Below are positions 34,543 through 45,832 of a DNA stretch of 64,000 bases, one piece after another (position 1 is the stretch's first letter; every line of letters starts with the position of its first letter). The notes beneath the pieces are model-generated. The model was given only the letters and a program-made list of their open reading frames with translations. It was not told the DNA's origin and searched no databases. Made by a program: the position numbers and the translations under genes. Source of the DNA: Thermococcus chitonophagus (lineage in GTDB: Archaea > Methanobacteriota_B > Thermococci > Thermococcales > Thermococcaceae); contig NZ_CP015193.1 of the NCBI RefSeq assembly GCF_002214605.1, forward strand, positions 1,282,978 through 1,346,977, given 5' to 3'.

Positions 34543-34588
34543 CCGAAAAGCTTATAAAATATCTTTTATCCATGAGAGATCGGGTCGC

Positions 34589-34666
34589 GGGCCGGTAGCT
34601 TAGCCTGGTTAGAGCGGCGGACTCTTAATCCGCAGGTCGGGGGTTCAAATCCCCCCCGGCCCGCCA
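34589..34666 (+). tRNA. tRNA-Lys (anticodon CTT)
   Basis: Acceptor GGGCCGG pairs with CCGGCCC, the anticodon stem GCGGA/TCCGC encloses CTCTTAA (anticodon CTT), and the T arm is GGGGG-TTCAAAT-CCCCC. The discriminator is G and CCA is encoded. No intron. A promoter-like CTTATAAAATA lies about 30 bases upstream, at the end of the ParB-like gene. It is followed by the 5S rRNA gene about 100 bases later. Confidence 0.97.
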
Positions 34667-34763
34667 GACTCTTCTTGGAAATCAAAATATATTCTACAAT
34701 AATCTCCTTTACCTTCAACACTACCGAAAACTTTTTAAACCATTAACTAAGCAGTAACTAACG

Positions 34764-34888
34764 GCACGGCGGCCATAGCGGGGGGGCTACACCCGGTCTC
34801 ATTTCGAACCCGGAAGTTAAGCCCCCCAGCGATCCCGGTTGTACTGCCCTCCGAGAGGGGGCGGGAAGCCGGGGACGCCGCCGGCCGC
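34764..34888 (+). rRNA. 5S ribosomal RNA
   Basis: About 125 bases with the conserved archaeal 5S core: CCCATTTCGAACC-type loop (here CTCATTTCGAACCCGGAAGT), the GTTAAGCCCCCCAGCG block and the loop E/helix IV region. The ends GGCACGGCGG and CCGCCGGCC pair as helix I. A TTTTTAAAC promoter element lies about 30 bases upstream and a T-rich stretch (ATTTTTCTC) follows, consistent with its own promoter and terminator. No 16S or 23S is adjacent. Exact ends are approximate. Confidence 0.95.
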
Positions 34889-35026
34889 TAGATTTTTCTC
34901 CCAAACACTATAGCTAAAAGAGAATACTCTTTTGAAAATTCTTTCAACTGGACAAAATGTCCACAAAATCTTTAGGTTTGTAAAGTTTTTTATAGGTAAA
35001 ATACCCATATATGAACAGGTGGCCAA

Positions 35027-36718
35027 ATGATGACGTTTGATAAGGAGGCTTTAAAGAAAATTAAGGAAGAGGAAAAGAGATGGGAAGAAACTACCGTTAG
35101 ACAGTTCTTACAGAAGGCTCCTGAGAGAAAAGAAAGGTTCCTGACCGATGACGGCTTCGAGATAAAGAGAATTTACACCCCCGCAGATCTGGGGGAGAAC
35201 TGGGACTACATGGAAAAGCTCGGCTTCCCAGGAGAGTACCCATTCACAAGGGGAGTCTATGCAACGATGTATAGGGGAAGAATCTGGACAATGAGACAGT
35301 ACGCTGGCTATGCTACAGCAGAAGAGTCAAATAAGAGGTACAAGTACCTGCTGAGTCAGGGGCAAACAGGGTTAAGCGTTGCTTTCGACCTGCCTACCCA
35401 GCTCGGCTATGACTCAGATCATCCCCTAGCAGAGGGAGAAGTAGGAAAGGTCGGAGTAGCTATTGATTCCCTGTGGGACATGAGGATTCTCTTCGATGGT
35501 ATTCCATTGGATAAGGTCTCAACGTCAATGACGATAAACTCAACCGCAGCAAACCTTCTTGCAATGTACATTCTCGTTGCTGAGGAGCAGGGAGTTCCCC
35601 AGGAGAAGCTCAGGGGGACAGTTCAGAACGATATCCTCAAGGAGTACATCGCAAGGGGAACCTACATCTTCCCACCACAGCCTTCAATGAGGTTAACAAC
35701 CGACATAATAATGTACTGTGCAGAAAACATTCCAAAGTGGAACCCAATAAGCATCAGCGGTTATCACATTAGGGAGGCTGGAGCCAACGCTGTTCAGGAA
35801 GTAGCCTTCACGCTAGCTGATGGTATCGAGTACGTTAAGGCGGTAATTGAGAGAGGGATGGATGTAGATAAGTTCGCTCCAAGGCTGAGTTTCTTCTTCG
35901 CAGCACACAACAACTTCCTTGAAGAAATTGCAAAGTTCAGGGCAGCGAGAAGGCTCTGGGCGTACATAATGAAGGAGTGGTTCAACGCGAAGAACCCAAG
36001 GTCAATGATGCTTAGATTCCACACGCAGACCGCTGGTTCAACTCTAACGGCACAACAGCCAGAGAACAACATAATCAGGGTTGCAATTCAGGCATTAGCT
36101 GCAGTTTTGGGAGGAACTCAGTCCCTACACACTAACTCCTATGATGAAGCCTTGAGCCTTCCAACCGAGAAGAGCGTCAGGATTGCATTAAGAACTCAGC
36201 AGATCATTGCCTACGAAAGCGGGGTAGTCGATACAGTCGACCCGCTTGGTGGTGCATACTACATCGAGTGGCTGACAGATCACATCTTTGAGGAGGCCCT
36301 CAAGTACATTGAGAAGATTCAGAAGATGGGCGGAATGATGAGGGCAATCGAGAGAGGCTACATCCAGAAGGAGATTGCCGAGGCAGCATACAAGTACCAG
36401 AAGGAGATAGAGGAAGGTAAGAGGATAATTGTCGGAGTTAATAAATTCGTCACCGATGAGCCGATAGAAGTGGAGATACTAAAGGTCGATCCGAGTATAA
36501 GGGAGAAGCAGATCGAGAGGCTGAAGAAGCTCAGGAGCGAGAGAGACAGCAAGAAAGTGGAAGAGGCACTAGATAAGCTTAGAAATGTTGCGGAGAAAGA
36601 AGATGAGAATTTGATGCCCTACATAATAGAAGCTCACAGACACCTTGCAACTCTTCAAGAGGTAACTGATGTGTTAAGGGAGGTATGGGGAGAATATAGA
36701 GCACCCCTAATATTCTGA
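35027..36718 (+). CDS. methylmalonyl-CoA mutase, large (alpha) subunit
   Basis: 563 residues. Substrate-domain hallmarks include [37 protein letters not shown] and the [19 protein letters not shown] block, with the TIM-barrel catalytic domain complete. The C-terminal cobalamin-binding domain (DxHxxG) is absent, as in archaea where it is a separate small subunit. No such gene is in this window. The enzyme interconverts L-methylmalonyl-CoA and succinyl-CoA using adenosylcobalamin. AGGTGG precedes two consecutive ATGs. It stands alone, about 200 bases upstream of a PadR regulator on the same strand. Confidence 0.93.
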   Translation: MMTFDKEALKKIKEEEKRWEETTVRQFLQKAPERKERFLTDDGFEIKRIYTPADLGENWDYMEKLGFPGEYPFTRGVYATMYRGRIWTMRQYAGYATAEESNKRYKYLLSQGQTGLSVAFDLPTQLGYDSDHPLAEGEVGKVGVAIDSLWDMRILFDGIPLDKVSTSMTINSTAANLLAMYILVAEEQGVPQEKLRGTVQNDILKEYIARGTYIFPPQPSMRLTTDIIMYCAENIPKWNPISISGYHIREAGANAVQEVAFTLADGIEYVKAVIERGMDVDKFAPRLSFFFAAHNNFLEEIAKFRAARRLWAYIMKEWFNAKNPRSMMLRFHTQTAGSTLTAQQPENNIIRVAIQALAAVLGGTQSLHTNSYDEALSLPTEKSVRIALRTQQIIAYESGVVDTVDPLGGAYYIEWLTDHIFEEALKYIEKIQKMGGMMRAIERGYIQKEIAEAAYKYQKEIEEGKRIIVGVNKFVTDEPIEVEILKVDPSIREKQIERLKKLRSERDSKKVEEALDKLRNVAEKEDENLMPYIIEAHRHLATLQEVTDVLREVWGEYRAPLIF

Positions 36719-36867
36719 TCTCTTCTATAATTTTTAGGTATTTTATCAATTTGACACTATTTATAACAGTTGAATGTCCATATTTCTTGGTCATTTTTCG
36801 CAAATATTCAAGGAATTTTGGATATCTTTCCAAACTAAAGCGTACTGCAACCGAAAAATATTTTAAT

Positions 36868-36877
36868 AACATATGTT
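36868..36877. promoter_or_regulatory. inverted repeat before padR, possible operator
   Basis: AACATATGTT is a perfect 10-base palindrome about 40 bases before the padR ATG, next to A/T-rich promoter-like sequence (GAAAAATATTTTAAT). PadR repressors often bind ATGT/ACAT inverted repeats near their own promoters, so an autoregulatory operator is plausible. No binding evidence exists here. Confidence 0.35.
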
Positions 36878-36915
36878 TTATGGTGAAAGAATATACGTCT
36901 CTAAGGGTGATATAA

Positions 36916-37242
36916 ATGGAGGAGGTATTATTAAGGCTTAAGGATAAACTCACGAAGGAAATGCTCTGGATGTACATACTGAAGTTACTCAGAGAGAGGC
37001 CCATGTACGCTTATGAAATCAGAGGACAGCTAAAACGAAGATTTGGATTTGAACCAGCAACGGTTAGCTCCTATGTCGTTCTGTACAAGTTGGAAGAAGC
37101 AGGATATGTCACTTCAGAGTGGCACGAGAGCGAGAGTGGTAGGCCTTCAAGGAAGTACTACAAGCTTACAGAGAAAGGGGAAAAATTGTTCGAAGATGGA
37201 GTAAAGATAATAGAAAACGTCCTTGAAATGCTGAAGGAGTAG
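36916..37242 (+). CDS. PadR-family transcriptional regulator
   Basis: 108 residues. The winged helix-turn-helix contains MLWMYILKLLRERPMYAYEI and the recognition part FEPATVSSYVVLYKLEEAGY, with a wing at SGRPSRKYYKLTEKG. A short C-terminal helix should mediate dimerisation. It is a small PadR type with only a minimal C-terminal domain. GGTGAT lies just before the ATG. Targets are unknown; it may control itself or its upstream neighbour. Confidence 0.87.
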   Translation: MEEVLLRLKDKLTKEMLWMYILKLLRERPMYAYEIRGQLKRRFGFEPATVSSYVVLYKLEEAGYVTSEWHESESGRPSRKYYKLTEKGEKLFEDGVKIIENVLEMLKE

Positions 37243-37245
37243 GAA

Positions 37246-37745
<500 letters not shown>

Positions 37746-37760
<15 letters not shown>

Positions 37761-38393
37761 TACTTCAACTACTCTCTTTAAATTTCGGGAAGTTTTGTAC
37801 TCTCTAAGAGCCAACCTTAAGCTCTCTCGGAATTCGTCGGTAATGCCATATTCCTTAGAGATCCTTCGGGATATCACATTGTCGGAAAGAAAAAGCATTG
37901 CCATCGCTGAAGTTAGGTTTTTAGGTCTTCTTTGAGTGCTCGCCTTCTCAAAGTCAATTATCCAAACATCCTTCCCTATTATTATATGCTTACCTCCCTG
38001 TATCTGCCCGTGATCTATCCCCAAGGTATCAAGTGCGTAAGCCTTTTCAGCTATCCTCAAAATGTCCTCCTTTCTAGGAGTCAAATTTATGAGAAGCTCT
38101 CCCTCAACGTACTCCCTCACAAGTACTTCCCTTCTTTCAATCTTAGTATACAATACTAAATCACCTGTGATGTCCTTACCTTGTAGTATCTCAAGGATTT
38201 TAGCTTCTCTCCCCAATGTTTTCCTAGGTGAGTCAGGCCTTTGGTACTTAACTACCACCTTTTTGCCACCAAGGGTTCCCAAAAACACATAACTGGTTGT
38301 TCCCTTGGCCAAGAACCTTTCCAATTCTACCCCATAGTCACTTAGGATTGGTTTCAACTTCCTTATTTCATCTTCAATGATTTCTTGAAGCAT
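37746..38393 (-). CDS. predicted serine/threonine protein kinase (COG2112-like)
   Basis: 215 residues with a small kinase-like fold. The glycine-loop equivalent is FLAKGTTSYVFLG, the ATP-binding Lys is in KKVVVKYQR, the catalytic loop equivalent is LGIDHGQIQGGKHII and the metal-binding motif is IIDFEKAS in place of DFG. The HxD of typical kinases appears as IDHGQ, as in Rio- and lipopolysaccharide-kinase-like families. Substrate unknown. It is a stand-alone gene divergent from the aminotransferase gene. Confidence 0.75.
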
Positions 38394-38455
38394 TTACATC
38401 CCCAAGTCCAAATCATTTTTATAGCTATAAAACAATATTGGATCTGGTGAGGGCT

Positions 38456-39607
38456 ATGGAGTACGAGGAAGCCTTTAGAGAAGTTTATGAAATGGTAAAG
38501 CCAAAATACAAGCTCTTTACGGCAGGACCAGTCGCATGCTTCCCAGAAGTACTCGAGATAATGAAGGTGCAAATGTTTAGCCATAGATCCAAAGAGTACA
38601 GGAAAGTGCACGTTGACACCGTTGAAAGGCTCAGGGACTTCCTTGAGGTTAAGAAGGGAGAAGTTCTACTAGTTCCAAGCTCTGGAACAGGGATCATGGA
38701 GGCCAGCATTAGGAATGGAGTTACGAAGGGTGGAAAAGTCCTTGTAACAATAATTGGGGCGTTTGGAAAGAGGTACAGGGAGGTCGTAGAGACAAACGGA
38801 AGGAAGGCTGTAGTTCTAGAGTACGAGCCAGGAAAGGCCGTGAAGCCCGAAGATCTCGATGATGCTCTGAGAAAGAACCCCGATGTTGAGGCCGTAACGA
38901 TAACCTACAATGAAACATCGACTGGAGTACTCAATCCTCTGCCAGAGCTCGCCAAAGTGGCAAAGGAGCATGACAAGCTGGTATTTGTTGATGCGGTCTC
39001 AGCGATGGGAGGAGCAGATATAAAGTTTGACAAGTGGGAGCTTGACGTTGTGTTCTCAAGCTCCCAGAAGGCATTCGGTGTTCCCCCAGGATTGGCAATT
39101 GGAGTATTCAGCGAGAGGTTCCTAGAGATAGCCGAAAAGATGCCTGAGAGAGGATGGTACTTTGACATCCCACTGTACGTTAAGTACCTCAAGGAGAAGG
39201 AATCAACACCCTCAACGCCTCCAATGCCCCAGATCTTTGGCCTAAATGTCGTTCTCAGGATCATAGAGAAGATGGGTGGAAAGGAGAAGTGGCTTGAGAT
39301 GTACCAGAAGAGAGCAGAGATGATAAGAGAAGGAGTCAAAGAGATGGGCCTCGACATTTTAGCTGAGGAGGGGTACGAGAGCCCAACGATTACAGCAGTT
39401 GTCACTCCAAAGGGAATAAAGGGAGATGAAGTCTACGAAGCAATGAGGAAGAGAGGATTCGAGCTGGCCAAGGGTTACGGTAGCGTCAAGGAGATCACCT
39501 TCAGGATAGGCCACATGGGCTACATGACGTTCGACGATATAAGGGAGATGCTTGACAACCTCAGAGAGGTAATAAATGAGTTAAAGAAGCAGAAAGGCCT
39601 AACATAG
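38456..39607 (+). CDS. class V aminotransferase (serine/alanine-glyoxylate type)
   Basis: 383 residues from the ATG at 38456, preceded by GGTGAG. The protein begins MEYEEAFREVYEMVKPKYKL and shows the small-domain motif LFTAGPVACFPEVLEIM, LLVPSSGTGIMEA (cofactor phosphate), the Asp in VFVDAVSAMGG and the PLP-binding Lys in FSSSQKAFGVPPGLA. The family includes serine-pyruvate and alanine-glyoxylate aminotransferases, and the Pyrococcus horikoshii homologue has been studied as a serine aminotransferase to my recollection. Overlaps the end of the next convergent gene by 9 bases. Confidence 0.88.
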   Translation: MEYEEAFREVYEMVKPKYKLFTAGPVACFPEVLEIMKVQMFSHRSKEYRKVHVDTVERLRDFLEVKKGEVLLVPSSGTGIMEASIRNGVTKGGKVLVTIIGAFGKRYREVVETNGRKAVVLEYEPGKAVKPEDLDDALRKNPDVEAVTITYNETSTGVLNPLPELAKVAKEHDKLVFVDAVSAMGGADIKFDKWELDVVFSSSQKAFGVPPGLAIGVFSERFLEIAEKMPERGWYFDIPLYVKYLKEKESTPSTPPMPQIFGLNVVLRIIEKMGGKEKWLEMYQKRAEMIREGVKEMGLDILAEEGYESPTITAVVTPKGIKGDEVYEAMRKRGFELAKGYGSVKEITFRIGHMGYMTFDDIREMLDNLREVINELKKQKGLT

Positions 39608-40180
39608 TCTCTCTAACTCTTTTCCTTTTATCTTGTATATTGCATTAACCTTCCTGTGCCCCGTTTTTATGTCCCTATAGAGCTCTACGATGATCTCAAA
39701 CTTCTCCAGCATTTCATCGTCTATCTTTAGCCAGTGCTTAATTTCATCCCAAAGGTTCCTTGAGAGGACTAGGGAAGTTATTATAAAGCCGTATTTGTCT
39801 ACTAACCTTTCAAGAATCCTGGGAACGCTAACGGTGTGAAGGGTGTCAATTATAACGTAGTCAGGATTTATTGAGTTTATCTTCTCGATTACTTCTTCAG
39901 TTCTTACATCGACGCTTCTACCATCAAACTCCGTGTTTATAACGAAGATGTTGTCCTTAAAGGGCTTAAATTCATTATAAGCGGTAACAACTGCTATCTT
40001 CCAGTCCTCGGGAATTAAAAATGTCATTGCCTCAACTAACTTAGTCTTTCCTGCCTTTGTTCCTCCAACTACTAAAATATCCTCCCTCCTTTTTAGAGCC
40101 TCCTTTAAAACATTAAGGCAGTCCTGGGTTATGACCTCATACCTGAGCAGATCTTCAGGAGTAAAGATGTACACTCCCAT
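39599..40180 (-). CDS. P-loop ATPase, secretion-ATPase-like, short
   Basis: 193 residues. Walker A is VGGTKAGKTKLVEAM near residue 38 and Walker B is NPDYVIIDTLHTVS. The layout resembles the C-terminal ATP-binding half of VirB11/CpaF-like secretion ATPases, but the N-terminal domain and the His boxes are missing and the length is less than half. It may be a stand-alone regulator or a reduced family member. No secretion partner is adjacent. Divergent from the radical SAM gene. Confidence 0.65.
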   Translation of the reverse strand: MGVYIFTPEDLLRYEVITQDCLNVLKEALKRREDILVVGGTKAGKTKLVEAMTFLIPEDWKIAVVTAYNEFKPFKDNIFVINTEFDGRSVDVRTEEVIEKINSINPDYVIIDTLHTVSVPRILERLVDKYGFIITSLVLSRNLWDEIKHWLKIDDEMLEKFEIIVELYRDIKTGHRKVNAIYKIKGKELERLC

Positions 40181-40227
40181 TCTTATCCCCAGGGGATAGT
40201 ATATTTAAGGAGGATAAAAAGGCTTGC

Positions 40228-41373
40228 ATGATGAAACTCAAAGATTTCATAATAGGGCCCAGCAGCCACATCAGCTCACTCTGCCACAGCATAGTTAGAG
40301 GAGAGGTCTTCACGACCTGCGAGGTAGGGTGTATATACTGCTACGCTAGATGGTATAGAGGGCCTCACGGGAAGCCAAAGCCCATATGGGACGTCTTTAA
40401 GCTAATAAGTGAGCTTGGCAGAATGCAGAGGGAAGGATTAGTGGTAACCCCAGTTAGGTTTTCTGCATTAAGCGATCCATTTCAGGGAGAGGCTAAGGTC
40501 ACCCTCAAGGCCCTAAAGCTCGCCTACAGGGAAAAGGTTCCGGTAGTTGTGAACACTAAGCTCATTCCTGGGAAAAAGCATGTAAAAATTATGGAAAGCC
40601 TCGGGAGTGAGGGACTTTTGGTGTTCCAAGTCTCACTGTCCACGCTAGAGAACTCAAAAACTCTGGAGCCCCTAGCACCTAGCCCCCAGGAAAGACTTGA
40701 TCTCATAAGGAAGGTCTCTGAGATAGGAATCCCAGTTATCGTTAGAGTTCAGCCCTTCATCCCGGGATGGATTAAAGATATAGGAACCTTTGTATCAGAG
40801 GTCGCATCCGCCGGAGCTGAGATGATAATCCTCGAGTTCCTGAGAATAAAGAGGAGTCTTCTTAAATTCTTCTCTAAGATGTTCCCAGGGGAAGAGGCAT
40901 ATAGGGAGGAATGGTCATCCTACCTGCCAGGAACGCCTAATGAAAAGGCCCCTCTAATCCAGCCCCCTCTGAACTATAGGATCAAAGTAACTGAAGAATT
41001 CTCAAGGGAAGCAAGAAAGGAAGGATTAGCATTTTCAACGTGCAAGGAGGGGCTTTTTGAGTACCATCACCCACTTGACATGGACTGCTGCGGAATGGAG
41101 CTTCTAGGTGTAGACTACGCGAGGAGGCCAACTCTGTGGGATCTCTACCTGGAGATAGTGGAGAAGGGATATGCAAAGCCGGAGGATCTATGGAAGAGAT
41201 GCGAGCGTGAGAAGCTATTGTGTGGGGATAGGCTTAAACTATATCCAAGATGGTTTAAGAGGGGCTTTAAGGTTCATGAAAAAAGGCTTGAGAGCCTTCT
41301 AAAAAAGCCCCACATCCTAGAGAGAATAGCCCCTTCAATAAAATATAAAGAAGGAAAATTTATCAGGCGATAA
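40228..41373 (+). CDS. radical SAM protein
   Basis: 381 residues. The cluster motif is [17 protein letters not shown] (Cys-x3-Cys-x2-Cys) near residue 33, and the rest of the radical SAM barrel follows. A C-terminal Cys-rich part includes [20 protein letters not shown] and CERE plus LLCGD, possibly for a second cluster. It resembles the spore photoproduct lyase-like/SPL subgroup (COG1533), whose archaeal substrates are unknown. The 3' end overlaps the convergent transporter gene by 11 bases. Confidence 0.85.
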   Translation: MMKLKDFIIGPSSHISSLCHSIVRGEVFTTCEVGCIYCYARWYRGPHGKPKPIWDVFKLISELGRMQREGLVVTPVRFSALSDPFQGEAKVTLKALKLAYREKVPVVVNTKLIPGKKHVKIMESLGSEGLLVFQVSLSTLENSKTLEPLAPSPQERLDLIRKVSEIGIPVIVRVQPFIPGWIKDIGTFVSEVASAGAEMIILEFLRIKRSLLKFFSKMFPGEEAYREEWSSYLPGTPNEKAPLIQPPLNYRIKVTEEFSREARKEGLAFSTCKEGLFEYHHPLDMDCCGMELLGVDYARRPTLWDLYLEIVEKGYAKPEDLWKRCEREKLLCGDRLKLYPRWFKRGFKVHEKRLESLLKKPHILERIAPSIKYKEGKFIRR

Positions 41374-42640
41374 TTCCACTCTTAAGTTCTCCCTCGGTCT
41401 TCGCAACAATTGCGGTTCCTGTGAGGTCTCCGGTAACGTTGACCATCGTTCTACCCATGTCAAGGATTGCGTCGATACCAAGGATCATTGCGTAAGCAGC
41501 GGCAACGTTTGGATCCGTAAGCGGTAACCCAACGCTCTGGAGAACCATTGCGAGCATTATCGCTCCAGCGCCGGGAACACCAGCTGTTCCTATCGATGCC
41601 AGAACTGCTGTAAGGACTATCGTTAACTGCTGGCCAATCGTTAAGTGCATTCCAAGAGCGTTAGCTATGAAGAATGTACAAACACCCTGGTATAGAGCGG
41701 TACCGTCCATGTTTATGGTAGCTCCCAGTGGAAGCGTGAAGGAGTATATTCCCTCTGAAATACCCATCTCCTTAGCAACCCTCATTGTAACCGGTAGGGT
41801 ACCGCTTGAGCTCCTCGTAACAAAGGCGGTAAGCATGGCATCCTTAGCCTTGCTGATGAACTTGATTGGATCGATACCGAAGATCTTGAGGAGGACGAAG
41901 TACACAATGAGTATCTGGAGGAACAGTCCAACGTAAACTGCAACGGTAACCTTTGCCAGCTCTCCAACAACTTTAACTCCCTGCTGAGCCATTACATTAG
42001 CTATTAACGCGAAGACACCAATGGGAGCGTACTGCATCACTCCACCAACGATTTTGTACATTGCCTCAGCTAAACCATTGATCGCGTTGAGTAGTGTTTC
42101 AGCGCTCTTCCTTACTTTCTCATCCTTGCTGTTCATTAGGTACGTTATTGCAATTCCAAGAACTATTGCGAAGAATATCGTTGGTAGAACTTTACCATTG
42201 GCTAAAGCTCCGAATGGATTTGTTGGTATTATGTTGAGCAGAGTCTGAACCATGGAAGGAGCTTGCTTTGCTGCAAATTTCTTCCCAGCTTCAACCAGCT
42301 GAATTCCCGCTCCGGGGTTGAAAACCCTCGCCATTATTATTCCAAGGGTAACTGCAAATGCTGATGTCAATAGGTAATAAATAACTATCTTAACACCAAC
42401 CCTACCAAGCCTTGCTGGGCTTATGCTCGCTGCACCAACTACCAGTGAAGCGAATACTATTGGCATCACTAGCATCTTCAGGAGCCTAACGAAGAGGTCA
42501 CCGAATGGTTTGATGTAAGTCTTCACTGCATCTGCGTAGCCATAGTGGCCCGCTATGAGTCCAAATATTGCACCCAGGATAAGACCGATGAGGATCTTCT
42601 GCAAAACAGGGTATTCAAGATATCTTTTAAGGATGCCCAT
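41363..42640 (-). CDS. sodium/aspartate symporter, GltPh-type
   Basis: 425 residues, near-identical in plan to the structurally known P. horikoshii GltPh, but with clear sequence differences, for example after FNPGAGI. Eight membrane helices and two re-entrant hairpins are expected. Hairpin 1 has [11 protein letters not shown], helix 7 has [10 protein letters not shown] (Asp and sodium site), hairpin 2 has [12 protein letters not shown], and helix 8 has [12 protein letters not shown] with the Arg and Asp that bind aspartate. It imports L-aspartate by an elevator mechanism coupled to sodium. CTTATATAAC about 55 bases upstream of the ATG is a good promoter. Confidence 0.95.
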   Translation of the reverse strand: MGILKRYLEYPVLQKILIGLILGAIFGLIAGHYGYADAVKTYIKPFGDLFVRLLKMLVMPIVFASLVVGAASISPARLGRVGVKIVIYYLLTSAFAVTLGIIMARVFNPGAGIQLVEAGKKFAAKQAPSMVQTLLNIIPTNPFGALANGKVLPTIFFAIVLGIAITYLMNSKDEKVRKSAETLLNAINGLAEAMYKIVGGVMQYAPIGVFALIANVMAQQGVKVVGELAKVTVAVYVGLFLQILIVYFVLLKIFGIDPIKFISKAKDAMLTAFVTRSSSGTLPVTMRVAKEMGISEGIYSFTLPLGATINMDGTALYQGVCTFFIANALGMHLTIGQQLTIVLTAVLASIGTAGVPGAGAIMLAMVLQSVGLPLTDPNVAAAYAMILGIDAILDMGRTMVNVTGDLTGTAIVAKTEGELKSGIIA

Positions 42641-42811
42641 CTATGCACACCTCCGCACAAATGTATATCGAAGCCTGATATCGAGCAGGAGAGTTATATA
42701 AGTTGTTAAACATATACATTTAAATATTCGTCTTCTGCCATAGAGAATTTCGACAAAAATCGTGCAAAATCAATGCAAGTTAAAAATCAAGAATCTTAGG
42801 AAATTGTGGAA

Positions 42812-42868
42812 ATTGTCAGGTAGCTCACCCAATCATCACCGCTCAGCGAGGCAGGCTTCATCATCCAT
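42812..42868 (-). ncRNA. C/D-box guide sRNA candidate (first of a tandem pair)
   Basis: On the minus strand: C box ATGATGA (42864-42858), 11-nt guide, D' box CTGA (42846-42843), 3-nt spacer, C' box GTGATGA (42839-42833), 13-nt guide, D box CTGA (42819-42816). All boxes match the archaeal consensus (RUGAUGA and CUGA) and the 3-nt D'-C' gap and guide lengths are typical. By the D+5 rule, predicted methylation targets are the G in cgagGcaggct and the C in gtagCtcaccc. It lies between the aspartate transporter and vapB, about 30 bases from the second guide RNA. Targets are not verified. Confidence 0.82.
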
Positions 42869-42898
42869 TAAAGAGGGGGAGAGAAGGGTTAAAAAGAT

Positions 42899-42956
42899 GG
42901 AGGTCAGATACCCTAGGGCTCATCACGCTTCAGGTCTAGCGAACTTCATCATCCTC
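42899..42956 (-). ncRNA. C/D-box guide sRNA candidate (second of a tandem pair)
   Basis: On the minus strand: C box ATGATGA (42952-42946), 12-nt guide, D' box CTGA (42933-42930), 3-nt spacer, C' box GTGATGA (42926-42920), 12-nt guide, D box CTGA (42907-42904). All four boxes fit the consensus. Predicted targets are the A in gtctAgcgaact and the C in atacCctaggg. This one lies about 30 bases upstream, in the transcription sense, of the other guide RNA, so a shared precursor is likely. No coding frame covers it. Confidence 0.85.
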
Positions 42957-43104
42957 CAATAAGCCCATTTCAAAGGAGAGTTAAAATACTTATAGCCTAT
43001 TTGTGAAGTTTATTAAGTAACTCCCACTGGCAGATAAACGATGCTAGTTCCACCCCTGTTATTAGAAATGGTTAGAGTTAGACGTCTGAACTCTTCATAA
43101 ATAT

Positions 43105-43133
43105 AGTAGGTTGTAATATCTACTAGTAGGTGT
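43105..43133. promoter_or_regulatory. vapB operator region: palindrome and direct repeat
   Basis: CTACTAGTAG (43120-43129) is a perfect 10-base palindrome about 12 bases before the vapB start. TAGTAGGT occurs twice (43105-43112 and 43125-43132) as a direct repeat. A TATA-like ATAAATATAG lies just upstream. VapB-type antitoxins usually bind such repeats in their own promoter, so this is probably the autoregulatory site. Further upstream AGACGTCT (about 43079-43086) is another short palindrome. Confidence 0.45.
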
Positions 43134-43135
43134 GA

Positions 43136-43759
<624 letters not shown>

Positions 43760-43841
43760 AATCCACTAACTCTAGCGAAACATGTATTGGCTTACAGCAA
43801 GTAATTTGATAGGTTCTGCTCCAGTGCCTTACAAAATAAAA

Positions 43842-45728
43842 TCAAGAGGACAGCTCTTGGAGTTTCTTCCTCACGATCTGGCTTACCAATTTACCATCCG
43901 CCTTGCCCCTAACTCTGGCCATTACCCTTCCCATTATTAGGCCCATGGCTCCCATACCCTTAGCCTTCACGACATCAATGTTCTGCTGGATTACCTCTTC
44001 AACTATCCTCACAACCTCTCCCTCGCTCAACAGCGTTAGCCCTTTTTCCTGGGCCACCCTCTCAGCTGTCTTCTCCGGATGCAGGGCTAGCTCCTTGAAT
44101 ATCTCCTCAAAGGCCTCCTTCGCTATCTTTCCTTCCAGATAGAGTTTGAACGCCTCCCTGATGTGCTCTTCGGTGATGTTCTCAATTGGTACTTCCTTTC
44201 TCAATCCCTTGAGAACGACCACCAGAACCGAGGCTGCAAGCGATGGCTTAACACCCATCTTAATTAGTTCCTCAAATAATTCGTCCCTCTCGTCGTCAAC
44301 CAGCGTTTGTGCTAGACTTTTGTCGAGCTTGTACTCTTTGATGTACTTTTCAACCTTCGCCTGGGGCAACTCTGGGAGGTTCTCCTTTATCCTCTTCTTC
44401 AGATCATCTGAAATCCTCAGGGGAGGTATATCAGTCTCGGGATACATCCTTGCCTTTCCTGGGAGAGGCCTCATGTACTGCGTATTACCATCTGGAAGGG
44501 CCCTCCTTGTCTCTTCAGGAACACCCTCAATTGCCTCCCTCGCACGCTTAATTACTTCGCGAAGGGCATTCTTCGCCGTTTCCTCCTCAGCGGCAACTAA
44601 AACGAATGCATCTTCTTCTCCGAGGTTGAGCCTTTCGATTATCTTATCGACTTCCTCTTGGGTTATCCCGTAGTTTGGCAACTCATCAATGTGGAATATC
44701 CCAGGAACGTACTTCTTTGCTCTGTCCGCAAATTCAGTCCCCAGTCTCCTGCCGGGCTGAATTTCCATCCCTATTAGACCCCTGAACTTGGGAAGCTTTA
44801 TCGCTAAAACCCTTCCTCCCTTCTTGATAGTTCTCGCGATGATCTTTGATTTGGTATTCTGGAAGATGTCGGTTACATCGTAGAATTCTTCCTTTATGTC
44901 TTCAGGCTTAACCCCTCTCTTCCTAAGCTCATCCCTTATCTTGAGAAGGTTTAGTTGCCTCTGCACTTCCCTCTCTATTATTAAAGGAATCATATCTAAC
45001 TCCTGAACTCCCTTTATCTCTATTCTCGCTCCTCCCTTTATTGAGACGTTTAGATCCTGTCTTATGGTTCCAAGACCGCGCTTGACTTTCCTCGTTGCCC
45101 TCAGGGCATCTCCAATGAACTTTGCTACAACTTTGGCCTGCTCCGGATGGTGTATATCCGGGGTTGTGCTTATCTCGATTAGAGGTATGCCGAGCCTGTC
45201 TATCCTGTAGATTACCTCCTTATCTTTCCTCTCAATAATTCTTGCGGCATCTTCCTCAAGGCATATCGTCGGTATTCCGACGGTTCCCCAGGGCGTCTCA
45301 ACTTTTCCGTCTGTAGCTATTATGGCCGTCCTCTGGAATCCAGAGACGTTTGATCCATCTATCACTATCTTCCTCATGTAGTATACCTCATCCACGGGCT
45401 TCGCGTTTAGGAGGTAGGCAATTTGCAGTGCAACCTCTAAAGCCTCCCTGTCAGGACCCCTTGGAGGTTCCTCATCCATATATACGAGATCACTCAGCTC
45501 ATTGTTTCCTTCATACGTGTATATCCTTCCCTTTTTGAATTCTTCAAGTGCCGCAGGGTCAACTTCACCTAGCTCGCTCATGGTAGGCCTTAACATTCTT
45601 TGGAATGTGAAATCGACATTATCAGTTAGCTCGCTTGGAACTGGTGAGAACAGCTTATTTGTATCGAGCTGACGGTGAATTTCAAGACCAACTTTTAGTC
45701 CTACCTCTTCATAATTTATGTTCTCCAT
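43842..45728 (-). CDS. gatE: glutamyl-tRNA(Gln) amidotransferase subunit E
   Basis: 628 residues from the ATG at 45728, with a GTG directly before it as alternative. The GatB-like kinase domain starts [20 protein letters not shown] and contains [12 protein letters not shown] and the [15 protein letters not shown] block. The archaeal AspRS-like insertion follows ([18 protein letters not shown] region), then the C-terminal YqeY/tail domain ([20 protein letters not shown]). GatE activates and transamidates Glu-tRNA(Gln) with GatD supplying ammonia. GatD is encoded about 0.6 kb away on the same strand but is not adjacent. Confidence 0.95.
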   Translation of the reverse strand: MENINYEEVGLKVGLEIHRQLDTNKLFSPVPSELTDNVDFTFQRMLRPTMSELGEVDPAALEEFKKGRIYTYEGNNELSDLVYMDEEPPRGPDREALEVALQIAYLLNAKPVDEVYYMRKIVIDGSNVSGFQRTAIIATDGKVETPWGTVGIPTICLEEDAARIIERKDKEVIYRIDRLGIPLIEISTTPDIHHPEQAKVVAKFIGDALRATRKVKRGLGTIRQDLNVSIKGGARIEIKGVQELDMIPLIIEREVQRQLNLLKIRDELRKRGVKPEDIKEEFYDVTDIFQNTKSKIIARTIKKGGRVLAIKLPKFRGLIGMEIQPGRRLGTEFADRAKKYVPGIFHIDELPNYGITQEEVDKIIERLNLGEEDAFVLVAAEEETAKNALREVIKRAREAIEGVPEETRRALPDGNTQYMRPLPGKARMYPETDIPPLRISDDLKKRIKENLPELPQAKVEKYIKEYKLDKSLAQTLVDDERDELFEELIKMGVKPSLAASVLVVVLKGLRKEVPIENITEEHIREAFKLYLEGKIAKEAFEEIFKELALHPEKTAERVAQEKGLTLLSEGEVVRIVEEVIQQNIDVVKAKGMGAMGLIMGRVMARVRGKADGKLVSQIVRKKLQELSS

Positions 45729-45832
45729 CACTGCACCCCCGCTGGAATAAAGCGAGAATAATTTTAAGCATTATGAAGTGCAAGATAAGAACAGGTTAAT
45801 TACACAAAAACATAAAAACATAATAAAGGAAA

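Noticed and set aside
42661..42700. SurR site in the aspartate transporter promoter (GTTGTTAAAC).
   Set aside because: The spacing does not fit GTTn3AAC and no second half-site exists.
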